Shown here in pieces: positions 23,240 through 31,200 of a stretch of DNA of 34,262 nucleotides. The stretch spans positions 1-34,262 of the forward strand of contig NZ_JAPZSY010000045.1 in NCBI RefSeq assembly GCF_027532025.1, read 5' to 3'. Source of the DNA: Inhella sp. Its GTDB lineage: Bacteria; Pseudomonadota; Gammaproteobacteria; Burkholderiales; Burkholderiaceae_C. The position numbers and the translations under genes were made by a program. The first letter of the stretch is position 1. Each line of letters opens with the position of its first letter. A model generated the notes under the pieces. It did not search any database and had not been told where the DNA came from. It was given only the letters and a program-made list of their open reading frames with translations.

Positions 23240-23316
23240 GGGGAGGAGTCCTGCGAGGGGATCATGCGCGGAAGCGGAGATGGAGCGACATCTTGAGGGC
23301 AGGCGCGCATGATGAC

Positions 23317-23347
23317 CAAAAAAGCAAAGCGACGCCGAAGCGTCGCT
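23317..23347 (-). terminator. Rho-independent terminator of the PEP-CTERM gene
   Basis: On the minus strand AGCGACGC-TTCG-GCGTCGCT is a perfect 8-bp stem with a TTCG tetraloop, followed by TTGCTTTTTT. It lies about 50 bp after the stop codon at 23399. Confidence 0.92.
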
Positions 23348-23398
23348 CTTGGGGGCCGAACGCCGCGAACCCGTGCAGGTTCAGGGCATCGGGCAGGT

Positions 23399-23935
23399 TC
23401 AGGCCTTGCGGCTGCTGCGCTGGCGCATCACGCCCAGGCCCGCCAGGGCCAAGCCAGCGAGGGCCAGGCTGCCGGGTGCCGGCACGGCGTTGGCCGACTC
23501 CAACTCGAAGTAGGCGCCGCCAGCGCCGAAGGGCGAGGACGAGGCCACGAAGCTGACGCTGTAGCTGCCGGCCGAGAACAGGTAGCTGCCCGCGCTGTAG
23601 TAACCGCTGTTGAACAGGTCGTCGGGGTTGCTCAGGAAGGCGCCGGCGCCCGGGGCCGAGGTGGTCAGGACCTTGTTGCCGTCGACGTAGACGTCGAACA
23701 CGTCGCCGACGCTGAAGCCGTCGGTGATCTTCAGCAGGGTGCTGCCGGTCAGGGTCAGCAGCAACGGGAAGCCGGTGGTTTTGCCGGCCTCGTTGGCGCA
23801 GCCGGCATAGGCTTGGCTGCCCGTACCGCCGAAGCAGAAGCCGTACCAGCCGCCATCCACGGCGGGGGCGGCTTGGGCGGTGGCGGTGAGACCGGCCAGC
23901 GCGGCGGCCAGCAGGGACTTGTTGAAGCGGGTCAT
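23399..23935 (-). CDS. PEP-CTERM sorting-domain exported protein
   Basis: 178 residues. A signal peptide covers residues 1-22 (KSLLAAALAGLTATAQA). The mature part is Gly, Ser and Tyr rich with beta-sandwich character (GSYLFSAGSYSVSFVA). The C-terminus is a PEP-CTERM sorting signal: VPAPGSLALAGLALAGLGV then a basic RQRSSRKA tail. The usual Pro-Glu-Pro is Pro-Ala-Pro here. Such proteins are processed by exosortase EpsH/XrtA and are linked to exopolysaccharide and floc formation; no exosortase gene is in the window. ATG 23935 follows GGGAG. It is a single-gene unit with a sigma-54 promoter and a strong terminator. Confidence 0.9.
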   Translation of the reverse strand: MTRFNKSLLAAALAGLTATAQAAPAVDGGWYGFCFGGTGSQAYAGCANEAGKTTGFPLLLTLTGSTLLKITDGFSVGDVFDVYVDGNKVLTTSAPGAGAFLSNPDDLFNSGYYSAGSYLFSAGSYSVSFVASSSPFGAGGAYFELESANAVPAPGSLALAGLALAGLGVMRQRSSRKA

Positions 23936-23969
23936 GGTGACTCCCAGTTGGGTGAGGACCGCAATACCA

Positions 23970-23985
23970 AGCAAAGTCAATACCA
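23970..23985 (-). promoter_or_regulatory. Sigma-54 (-24/-12) promoter of the PEP-CTERM gene
   Basis: TGGTATT-GACT-TTGCT on the minus strand keeps TGG and TTGCT with exact spacing; CAC is replaced by TAT. Predicted start near 23959, 24 nt before the ATG. PEP-CTERM genes are known targets of the RpoN-dependent PrsK/PrsR system. The heptamer GGTATTG is repeated 16 bp apart here, and GCTCC/GGAGC mirrors at 24019-24034 could be part of an activator site. Confidence 0.7.
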
Positions 23986-24057
23986 GGCTTAGAAAGGGCT
24001 ATCGAATCATTGGGGTTGGCTCCGAGCTTGGAGCGGCTTGTCAACCTGGCCGACAAC

Positions 24058-25413
24058 TCAGGCCAGGGCTCGGACGAGGTCCATGGCCTCTTCGATGCGC
24101 TCCACCGCTTGCACGGTCAGGCCCTCGATGGGCTTTTTCGGGGCGTTGGCCTTGGGGATGATGGCCAGGCTGAAGCCCAGCTTCGCCGCTTCTTTCAAGC
24201 GTTCCTGGCCGCGCGGGGCGGGACGCACCTCGCCAGCCAATCCGACTTCGCCAAAGGCCAGAAAGCCGCGCGGCAGCGGCCGGCCGCGCAGCGAGCTTTG
24301 GATGGCCAGCAGCACGGCCAGGTCGGCGGCCGGCTCGCTGATGCGCACACCGCCCACGGCGTTGACGAACACGTCCTGGTCGTTGGTGGCCACCCCGGCG
24401 TGGCGGTGCAGCACGGCCAGCAGCATGGCCAGGCGGTCGCGCTCCAGGCCCACGCTCAAGCGCCGCGCGCCGCCGCTGTCCACCAAGGCTTGCAACTCCA
24501 CCAGCAGGGGGCGTGTGCCTTCAAGCGTGACGAGCACACAGCTGCCGGGCACGGGCGCGCTGTGCGCACTCAAGAAGATGGCGCTGGGGTTGCTGACGCC
24601 CTTGAGCCCCTTTTCGGTCATGGCGAACACGCCGATCTCGTTGACCGCGCCGAAGCGGTTCTTGATGGCGCGCACCAGGCGGTAGCTGCTGTGGGTGTCG
24701 CCCTCGAAGTACAGCACCGTGTCGACGATGTGCTCCAGCACCCGCGGGCCGGCCAGCGCGCCCTCTTTCGTCACGTGGCCCACCAGCACCATGCTGCAGC
24801 CGCTGGCCTTGGCGGCGCGGGTCAGCAAGGCGGCGCATTCGCGCACCTGGGCCACGCTGCCGGGGGCGCTGGTGAGCTGCTCGGTGTAGACGGTTTGGAT
24901 GGAATCGATGACGCAGAAAGCCGGTCGCTCTTCGGCCAGGGTGGCGAGGATGCGTTCGAGGTTGATCTCGGCCAGCACGCGCACCGCGGTGCCGGGCAGC
25001 CCCAAGCGGCGGGCGCGCATCGCCACCTGCGCGCCGCTCTCCTCGCCCGTGACGTACAGCACCGGCAGGCCGCGACTCAGCGACTCCAGCGCCTGCAGCA
25101 GCAAGGTGCTCTTGCCCACGCCGGGGTCGCCGCCGATCAGGGTCACCCCACCCGCCACGATGCCACCGCCGAGCACGCGGTCGAGCTCGTCGATGCCGGT
25201 GGGCGTGCGCGCGGTGTCCACGGCCTCGATCTCGCTCAAGGTGGCCACCGGGCTGCTCTTGGCCAGGGCCTGGAAGCGGTGCGCGCCGGCCTTGGGCTCG
25301 GCGGGCCCTTCCACCAAAGTGTTCCAGGCTCCGCAGCCCGGGCATTTGCCGAGCCATTTGGCGCTCTCGTACCCACACGCGCCGCAAACGTGATTTGTTT
25401 TTTCTTTTGGCAT
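24058..25413 (-). CDS. radA: DNA repair protein RadA (Sms)
   Basis: Branch-migration ATPase that helps RecA in homologous recombination and repair, 451 residues. Domains in order: C4 zinc finger (CGACGYESAKWLGKCPGC, from residue 10), RecA-like ATPase with Walker A GGDPGVGKST (94-103), the RadA-specific KNRFG motif (in AIKNRFGAVNE), and a C-terminal Lon-protease-like domain (FVNAVGGVRISEPAADLAV, GFLAFGEVGLAGEVR). The frame is open beyond ATG 25413 but homology starts there. It runs divergently from the unknown gene at 25490. No abnormal residues noticed. Confidence 0.97.
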   Translation of the reverse strand: MPKEKTNHVCGACGYESAKWLGKCPGCGAWNTLVEGPAEPKAGAHRFQALAKSSPVATLSEIEAVDTARTPTGIDELDRVLGGGIVAGGVTLIGGDPGVGKSTLLLQALESLSRGLPVLYVTGEESGAQVAMRARRLGLPGTAVRVLAEINLERILATLAEERPAFCVIDSIQTVYTEQLTSAPGSVAQVRECAALLTRAAKASGCSMVLVGHVTKEGALAGPRVLEHIVDTVLYFEGDTHSSYRLVRAIKNRFGAVNEIGVFAMTEKGLKGVSNPSAIFLSAHSAPVPGSCVLVTLEGTRPLLVELQALVDSGGARRLSVGLERDRLAMLLAVLHRHAGVATNDQDVFVNAVGGVRISEPAADLAVLLAIQSSLRGRPLPRGFLAFGEVGLAGEVRPAPRGQERLKEAAKLGFSLAIIPKANAPKKPIEGLTVQAVERIEEAMDLVRALA

Positions 25414-25489
25414 GGCCGGCGATTGTCGCCAGTGCGTTCCAGCCAGCGTGCTCTGGCAGGATGGAACGACATGTCTTGAGGAGGTGCCG

Positions 25490-27358
25490 ATGGCGGGTTC
25501 GAGTTCTGGTGGCTGGCGCGCTGGGCTTTGTGCACTCTTGGTGGCGGGGGCCAGTCTCAGCGCCATGGGCGCGGGCTTGCGCAACCTGCGGACCGACCCT
25601 GCTCAACCCGCTGTGGGCCAGCCGTTCAGGGTGCTGTTCGAGCCGAAGTTCAGGTGGCACGAACCCGAGTCGTGCAAGATGCACATCGAAGTTGACGGTC
25701 AGCCAGCATCGAGGGACGACTACCAGGCGCACTTGGACTTGGACCTGAACGGGTACACCCTGCGTCGAACCCAGTCGTATGGCGTCGAGCCTCAAGGTTG
25801 GACCCGAGAGGGCAAGACCGTGCAGTTCAACTGGACGTTCTTCACGCCCGGTCAGCACACGCTGACGTTCAGCGAGTGCAGCTTGGACGAACCGAACGTC
25901 TTGCGTGTGGACGTCGCCCCCGATTACCGAGCGCTTACCTGGACCGTTTTGGGGCGCAAGGGCGCGGTGCTGACGACCAAGCTCGACGGCAGTCTTGCGG
26001 CCATGAAGCCGGGCTCGAGGCCCACCTTGGTGGCCAGCAAGCAGCATGTGGACGCCTGGGGTCGCACCTTCAAAGGGGTGGATCCGAAAAGCTGGGAGAA
26101 CGCCCACGAGGCGGTGAACGGCATCTTGACGCAACTGGGGTTCAGGGGCAGTCAGCTGGAAACGGTGGACGACTTGGAGGCGTCGATCGAACGCGCTGGG
26201 GATCAACAGTTGGTGGTCATCCCGGGTCACATGGATGCCTTGCGTGATCGTCTCTTGCGCTCGGGGTCTCACTTGGCGGCTGCCACCATGGATGCCGACA
26301 AGTTGGCCAGTGGTTACGCGAAGCACCTGCAAGAACAAGCGGGCGCCGCGCAGCGTCAGGCCCAGCAGTCAGCAGAGCGCTGGGCTCGATTCATGGATCG
26401 GTTGCCCAGCGCCGCTGCGCAATTTGGGGCCCTGAAGCGGGAACCTCCCGCTGGGGAGAAGCCTCGCGTCTGCGCTCGGCAGGCCAAGGAGGGCACCTGG
26501 GTGACGGCGTACCGCCACTGGCCTGCCTTCGTCACCTGGTCAGGGCGGGCCGTGTCGTCGGGCTTTGACGAAGTGTTCCCCGATTTGGATGCGCTTTACT
26601 TGTCGTTCAAGAGCGGCAAGTGCACCTCCGTGGTCGTGACCGGAGCCGATGCGCAAGCCATGGTCCCCGCGCTCCAACGGGACGGTGTCGCTTTCGAGGT
26701 GCTGGAGTTGCTGGACGAGAACGCCCTGATGGAGCCCTTGCGCATCTACAAGGGCTATGCGTCGGTGGAGGATGCACGGCTGTCCCGACAGTTTCAGAAC
26801 CCGCCTGATGCCAAGGAGTTGGGAGCCTTGCGCACTGCCGGCATCCACACGCCAGCGCTGGCCGACCAAGCTTGGGCGCGTTTGGCGGCGGTGTCTTACA
26901 GCCCGAAGCGAGACTGGTCCACGCTGATTCAATTCCTCGCGGACGAGTCCAGCGCACGCCAGCAAGGGGGCAATGCCGTCAGCGTGCGGAACCAGCGAGA
27001 AGCCAAGGCGCGAGCGCAAGAGGCCGCTGATCGAGAGCGGCACCTGAAGGCTTACCCTTACCGGCTGACCCTCGAATGCCACAACGGACCCTACGGCATG
27101 CTGCCGGTCTACTTGTGCTTCAACAACGATCGCGCGCAAGGCCACGTGGAGTTGCTCAACTGCGGCAACAGCCGGAACATCACTTACGAGGAGTTGGCTG
27201 GCAACGTGGCTCGGTTCGGGCTTTGCCCTCGCTTCCAGTTCAGAGCCAGAAATGTCTCGGAGTTCGTGCTCAAAGCGGTGTTGCGAGACGAGCGCACCGG
27301 CAAGGAATTGGAGAGCCGAACGGCGCCCCGTTTCCATTGGGTCGGCTTCGCGCGATGA
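25490..27358 (+). CDS. Unrecognised exported protein
   Basis: 622 residues, not recognised. A signal peptide is likely (WRAGLCALLVAGASLSAMG, residues 9-27). The N-terminal 160 residues look like a beta-rich domain with VGQPFRVLFEPKF and FTPGQHTLTFSECSL; a central region is helical and Gln/Ala rich (LQEQAGAAQRQAQQSAERW); a later part contains CHNGPYGMLPVYLCFNND with paired cysteines. Segment DQQLVVIPGHMDALRD and VVVTGADAQAM hint at a Rossmann-like part. ATG 25490 has a strong GAGGAGGT, so the gene is real. Codon use is less GC3-biased than in radA or the next genes, which suggests recent gain or low expression. No operon partner is evident. Confidence 0.8.
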   Translation: MAGSSSGGWRAGLCALLVAGASLSAMGAGLRNLRTDPAQPAVGQPFRVLFEPKFRWHEPESCKMHIEVDGQPASRDDYQAHLDLDLNGYTLRRTQSYGVEPQGWTREGKTVQFNWTFFTPGQHTLTFSECSLDEPNVLRVDVAPDYRALTWTVLGRKGAVLTTKLDGSLAAMKPGSRPTLVASKQHVDAWGRTFKGVDPKSWENAHEAVNGILTQLGFRGSQLETVDDLEASIERAGDQQLVVIPGHMDALRDRLLRSGSHLAAATMDADKLASGYAKHLQEQAGAAQRQAQQSAERWARFMDRLPSAAAQFGALKREPPAGEKPRVCARQAKEGTWVTAYRHWPAFVTWSGRAVSSGFDEVFPDLDALYLSFKSGKCTSVVVTGADAQAMVPALQRDGVAFEVLELLDENALMEPLRIYKGYASVEDARLSRQFQNPPDAKELGALRTAGIHTPALADQAWARLAAVSYSPKRDWSTLIQFLADESSARQQGGNAVSVRNQREAKARAQEAADRERHLKAYPYRLTLECHNGPYGMLPVYLCFNNDRAQGHVELLNCGNSRNITYEELAGNVARFGLCPRFQFRARNVSEFVLKAVLRDERTGKELESRTAPRFHWVGFAR

Positions 27359-27531
27359 CGCGGAGCGGGCCGCTTCGGCGGCGATCGACCCATCGAGGGT
27401 GAGGGTTTGCGATGAGGCCAGATCGACGATCGCCTCCACACCCGGCACGAACAGCCCCTTGGACTTGCCGCAGAATGGGCTGAAACCGGGTCGAACCCGC
27501 GACTTGGACATTGCGCTGTTGGAGACCCGGA

Positions 27532-28863
27532 GTGATCCTCGATCTGATTCCCTCAAGCACCCGTGCCGCCGGCCTCGGGGCCCTGATGAAAGGCGCGGGC
27601 AAGGTCACGCGCTACATCCCCATCCCTCAGCCCACGCTGCTGGTCGGGCCTGGCTCGGCCGCGCGGCTGGGCGAGGCGGTTGCCGCCTTTGGGCACGAAA
27701 AGGTGTTTGTCGTCACCGACGGCGTGTTGGCCAAATTGGGCCTGCTGCGCTCGATCACCGAGGCGTTGACTGCGGGTGGCGTCGACTTTTTCGTCTTCGA
27801 CGAAATCACCCCCGATGCCCCGATCCCGCTGATCGAGCGCGGCATCGCCACCTTCAAAGAGCATGGCTGTGATGCCATCGTGGCCGTGGGTGGAGGCTCG
27901 TCCATCGACTCGGCCAAGGCCATCGCCATGGCCGTGGCCAACCCCAAGCCCATTCGCAGCTTGGCGGGCTACTTCAAGGGGCGCCGCAGCCCCATCACGC
28001 TGTATGCCGTGCCCACCACGGCGGGCACGGGCTCTGAAGTCACCGTGGCCGCTGTGGTGTCCGACCCCGAGCAGGAGGACAAGGTCGTCATCGTCGATCC
28101 CCGCCTGGTGCCTCGCATGGCGGCGCTGGATCCCACGCTGATGACGGGCTTGCCCCCGGCCGTGACCGCCGCCACCGGCATCGATGCGCTGACGCACGCC
28201 GTCGAGGCCTACATCGGCAACTGGGCCACGGAGTACACGGACGGCCTTGCGCTGACTGCTGTGGGTCTGATCTTCGACAACCTGCGCACCTGCTACCGCG
28301 ATGGCCGCAACTTGGCCGCGCGCGAAAAGATGGCGCTGGCCAGCACCTACGCTGGCATGGCGTTCACCCGCGCCAACGTGGGTTACGTGCACGCCATCGC
28401 CCACCAGTTCGGCGGCAAGTACCACACGCCCCACGGCTTGGCCAACGCCATCATGCTGCCGCTGGTGTTGCGTTACTCGGCCCCGGCGGTGATGGACAAG
28501 CTGGCCCAGCTTGCCATCCGCGCCAAGCTGGGCGGGCCTGGCGAGCGCACCGAAGTCTTGGCCGAGAAGTTCCTCGAGGGCGTCGAGCAACTCAACGCCG
28601 ACCTCGGCATCCCCACCCACCTGGCTGCGCTGCGCGAAGAGGACATCCCCGCACTGGCCCGCGCCGCCTGCCATGAGGCGCACGTGGGCTACCCGGTGCC
28701 GCGCTACATGACGCAAGAGATCTGCGAGCAGATCATCCGCGCCGTGCTGCCGCCGGGCGACGCCTCGCCGATGGCGCCTGCGCCAACCGCTGCCAAGGCC
28801 CCGCCCAAAAAGCCGGCCGCCAAAAAGGCCGCCGCCAAGAAGACCTCGCGCGCCGCGCGCTGA
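27532..28863 (+). CDS. Iron-type (group III) alcohol dehydrogenase with Lys/Ala-rich tail
   Basis: NAD(P)-dependent interconversion of alcohol and aldehyde, 443 residues. The dinucleotide motif GGGSSID lies at 120-126 and the metal ligands fit Asp218, His222, His287 and His301 (GIDALTHAVEAY; VHAIAHQFGGKYHTPHG). The start is GTG 27532, with GGAG seven bases upstream. Residues from about 416 form an extra tail AKAPPKKPAAKKAAAKKTSR that family members normally lack and that resembles histone H1/AlgP/PhaM-type basic repeats. The reductase-like gene follows after 51 nt, so the two likely form an operon making and reducing an aldehyde. Substrate is not determined by the sequence. Confidence 0.9.
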   Translation: MILDLIPSSTRAAGLGALMKGAGKVTRYIPIPQPTLLVGPGSAARLGEAVAAFGHEKVFVVTDGVLAKLGLLRSITEALTAGGVDFFVFDEITPDAPIPLIERGIATFKEHGCDAIVAVGGGSSIDSAKAIAMAVANPKPIRSLAGYFKGRRSPITLYAVPTTAGTGSEVTVAAVVSDPEQEDKVVIVDPRLVPRMAALDPTLMTGLPPAVTAATGIDALTHAVEAYIGNWATEYTDGLALTAVGLIFDNLRTCYRDGRNLAAREKMALASTYAGMAFTRANVGYVHAIAHQFGGKYHTPHGLANAIMLPLVLRYSAPAVMDKLAQLAIRAKLGGPGERTEVLAEKFLEGVEQLNADLGIPTHLAALREEDIPALARAACHEAHVGYPVPRYMTQEICEQIIRAVLPPGDASPMAPAPTAAKAPPKKPAAKKAAAKKTSRAAR

Positions 28864-28914
28864 ACCCGCGCCCGTGCCGCCCCCCTTGCCCCGCATCAGC
28901 CTGGAGACATCCGC

Positions 28915-31200
28915 ATGAAAAAGGTCGTGACCGTCACGCTCGGCGCTTCCCAACAAGACTTCACCTTTCAAACGAAGTTCCTCGGCCAGACCTTCCAGGT
29001 GCAGCGCCTGGGCGCCGATGACGACCTGACCCAGGCCTGGGAGTTGTTGCGTCGTCACCAGGGCGACGCCGACGCCATCGGCCTGGGCGAAATCGGGGAC
29101 CACTACCAAGTGGGTTTGCACTCGGTGGTGAACAAAGAGACGCGGCGGCTGCTCAACGTCGTCACGCGCGTGCCGGTGACCACGGGCGCCACCTTGCGCC
29201 GCTTGCTGCAAGTGCGGGCCGTGCGCCACGTGCAGCACGAGCTGGGGCATTACTTCAACAACAACATCGTGTTGTTCCTCTCGGGCATGCGCAACTACGA
29301 CATGGCGGTGGCCATGTCCGACTACACGCGCAACCTGCACTTTGCCGACGCGCTGTTCCAAACCGGCGCGCCGGTGATGCTGAATTCGCTCGACCAGCTC
29401 GAGGTCTACGCCAAGGGCATCAAGTGGGCGCTCCCGGGCAAACCGCGCGAGATCCTCGAAAAGTCGCTGGGCGGCCTCAAGCGCAAGAAGATCGTGTCCG
29501 AGGTGGAGCGCTCGCACGTCATCGTGGGCACCTTTGCCGAGCTCAAGGCCGTGGGCAACCCGGCCAACCTGTCGGGCAAAACCGTCATCACCTCGGCGGT
29601 GGACGACGAGCGCTTGGCCTTCTTCAAGCTGTGCAAGGTCAACCTGGTGGTCGACGTGTCGCCCAAGCTCTTCGAGCGCGTGGTGGGCATCAACGTGCTC
29701 GAGGCCATGATGCTGGCCGCCTTGGACAAGGCCACCGAGGAGGTGTCCGACGACGACTTCAGCGAGATGCTGGACGAGCTCAAGATCACCCCGCGCCTGC
29801 TTCACCCGACGGGCAAGTTCCGCAACATCCGCCGCTTCGCCTTCGTCATCCACCCGCTGTCACAAGAGTTCATCCGCAAGGGCCTGCCCATCCCCAAGGG
29901 CACGCCCAAGTTCATCATGAACCAGGTCGAGACCTTGGCGGCGCACATGCCGCCCATGGTCTATTGCAAGATGGAGAACATCGTCAGCCCTGCGGGGGCC
30001 GAGGCCGAGGGCTGGTTGATCAGCGTGGGAGGCACGCCCAAGGAGATGCTGGCCCGCAGCCCCGAGTTCACCTACCGGCGCCTGCTGCAAGCGGCTGAAA
30101 TGGCGGAAAAGCTGGGCGCGCAGATCATGGGCCTGGGCGCCTTCACCAAGGTGGTGGGCGACGCCGGCGTGACGGTGGCGCGACGCTCGAGCATCCCCAT
30201 CACCACCGGCAACAGCTACTCGGCTTCGGGCGCCCTGTGGGCGGCGGCCGACGCCATGCGCCGCATGGGGCTGGTCAAGGTCAAGAAGAGCGACAAGCGC
30301 GTGCCCGCCAAGACCATGGTCATCGGCGCATCGGGCTCCATCGGCTCGGTGTCGGCGCGCCTGTTGGCCATGGCCTTCGACGAGGTGGTGATCGCCGGCC
30401 GCGACATGAAAAAACTGGAGGAGCTCAAGAAGAGCATCCTTAAGGACACGCCCGACGCGAAGGTGGTGTGCTCCACCGACTACGACAGCCTGCTGGGCGA
30501 CATGGACATGATCGTCACCAGCACCAGTGGCGCGGGCAAGAAGATCCTGGACATCACCAAGGTCAAGCCGGGTTGCGTCATCACCGACGTGGCCCGACCG
30601 CTGGACTTGCCCCCCGAAGAAGTCGCCAAGCGGCCGGACGTGTTGGTGATCGAGTCGGGCGAAATCGAGCTGCCCACCAAGGTCCGCGGCATGAAGAGCA
30701 TCGGCCTGCCCAACAACGTCATCTACGCCTGCTTGGCCGAGACCATCGTGCTGGCGCTGGAAGGGCGCTTCGAGGTCTTCACCGTCGGTCGCGACACGGA
30801 GTGGCCGAAGGTCAAGGAGATTTACAAGCTGGGCTTGAAGCACGGCATGAAGCTGGCGGCCATTTCGGGCGTCAATGGCGTGTTCACCGACAAGGACATT
30901 GCCAAGGTGGTGGCTTTGGCGCAGAAGGCGCGGCTGACCTGGAACGGTGGCGCCAAGCCGGCGGCCGAGGCGGCGGTGGCCAAGGCCCCTCGCAAGGCCG
31001 CCAAGGCGGCTGCACCCAAGAGTGCCAAGGCGAATGCCGAGACGCCCGCACCGGCGCCCGCGAAGAAAGCGGCGAAGAAGACGGCCAAGCCATCGGCCGA
31101 AACGGCCACCGAGGCGCCCATGCCCGCGGTCAAGAAGCTGGGCGCGGCCCCGGTGCCAGCCAAGAAGCCCGCCGCAAAGAAAAAGGCGACGGCTGGCTGA
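28915..31200 (+). CDS. Acyl-ACP-reductase-like protein with N-terminal extension and basic tail
   Basis: 761 residues. From about residue 305 the protein resembles cyanobacterial long-chain acyl-ACP reductase (AAR, COG5322): GLGAFTKVVGDAG, TTGNSYSASGAL, the NADPH fold GASGSIGSVSARLLA (471-485), and YACLAETIVLALEGRFEVF, where Cys606 aligns with the acyl-accepting Cys of AAR, then VGRDTEWPKVKEIYKLG and KHG. AAR turns acyl-ACP into a fatty aldehyde. Residues 1-300 are an additional region I do not recognise. Residues 678-761 are a Lys/Ala/Pro tail (PAKKAAKKTAKPSAET, KKPAAKKKATAG). GGAGA precedes the ATG. It follows an alcohol dehydrogenase, suggesting acyl thioester to alcohol; acyl-CoA or another acyl donor is possible. 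Confidence 0.72.
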   Translation: MKKVVTVTLGASQQDFTFQTKFLGQTFQVQRLGADDDLTQAWELLRRHQGDADAIGLGEIGDHYQVGLHSVVNKETRRLLNVVTRVPVTTGATLRRLLQVRAVRHVQHELGHYFNNNIVLFLSGMRNYDMAVAMSDYTRNLHFADALFQTGAPVMLNSLDQLEVYAKGIKWALPGKPREILEKSLGGLKRKKIVSEVERSHVIVGTFAELKAVGNPANLSGKTVITSAVDDERLAFFKLCKVNLVVDVSPKLFERVVGINVLEAMMLAALDKATEEVSDDDFSEMLDELKITPRLLHPTGKFRNIRRFAFVIHPLSQEFIRKGLPIPKGTPKFIMNQVETLAAHMPPMVYCKMENIVSPAGAEAEGWLISVGGTPKEMLARSPEFTYRRLLQAAEMAEKLGAQIMGLGAFTKVVGDAGVTVARRSSIPITTGNSYSASGALWAAADAMRRMGLVKVKKSDKRVPAKTMVIGASGSIGSVSARLLAMAFDEVVIAGRDMKKLEELKKSILKDTPDAKVVCSTDYDSLLGDMDMIVTSTSGAGKKILDITKVKPGCVITDVARPLDLPPEEVAKRPDVLVIESGEIELPTKVRGMKSIGLPNNVIYACLAETIVLALEGRFEVFTVGRDTEWPKVKEIYKLGLKHGMKLAAISGVNGVFTDKDIAKVVALAQKARLTWNGGAKPAAEAAVAKAPRKAAKAAAPKSAKANAETPAPAPAKKAAKKTAKPSAETATEAPMPAVKKLGAAPVPAKKPAAKKKATAG

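Noticed and set aside
23375-23403. Direct repeat GCAGGTTCAGG at 23375 and 23393
   Set aside because: Only two short units next to the terminator; likely chance or minor slippage.
27369-27382. GCCGC-TTCG-GCGGC hairpin after the unknown exported gene as terminator
   Set aside because: Stem is only 5 bp and no T-run follows; too weak to call.
27420-27470. Possible sigma-54 box (CGGCACG...) before the alcohol dehydrogenase
   Set aside because: The nearest TTGG is 9 bp on instead of 4, and no TTGC lies at the right distance.
27553-29853. Long minus-strand frame opposite the dehydrogenase and reductase
   Set aside because: A low-complexity shadow of GC-rich codons; both plus-strand genes have motifs and ribosome binding sites.
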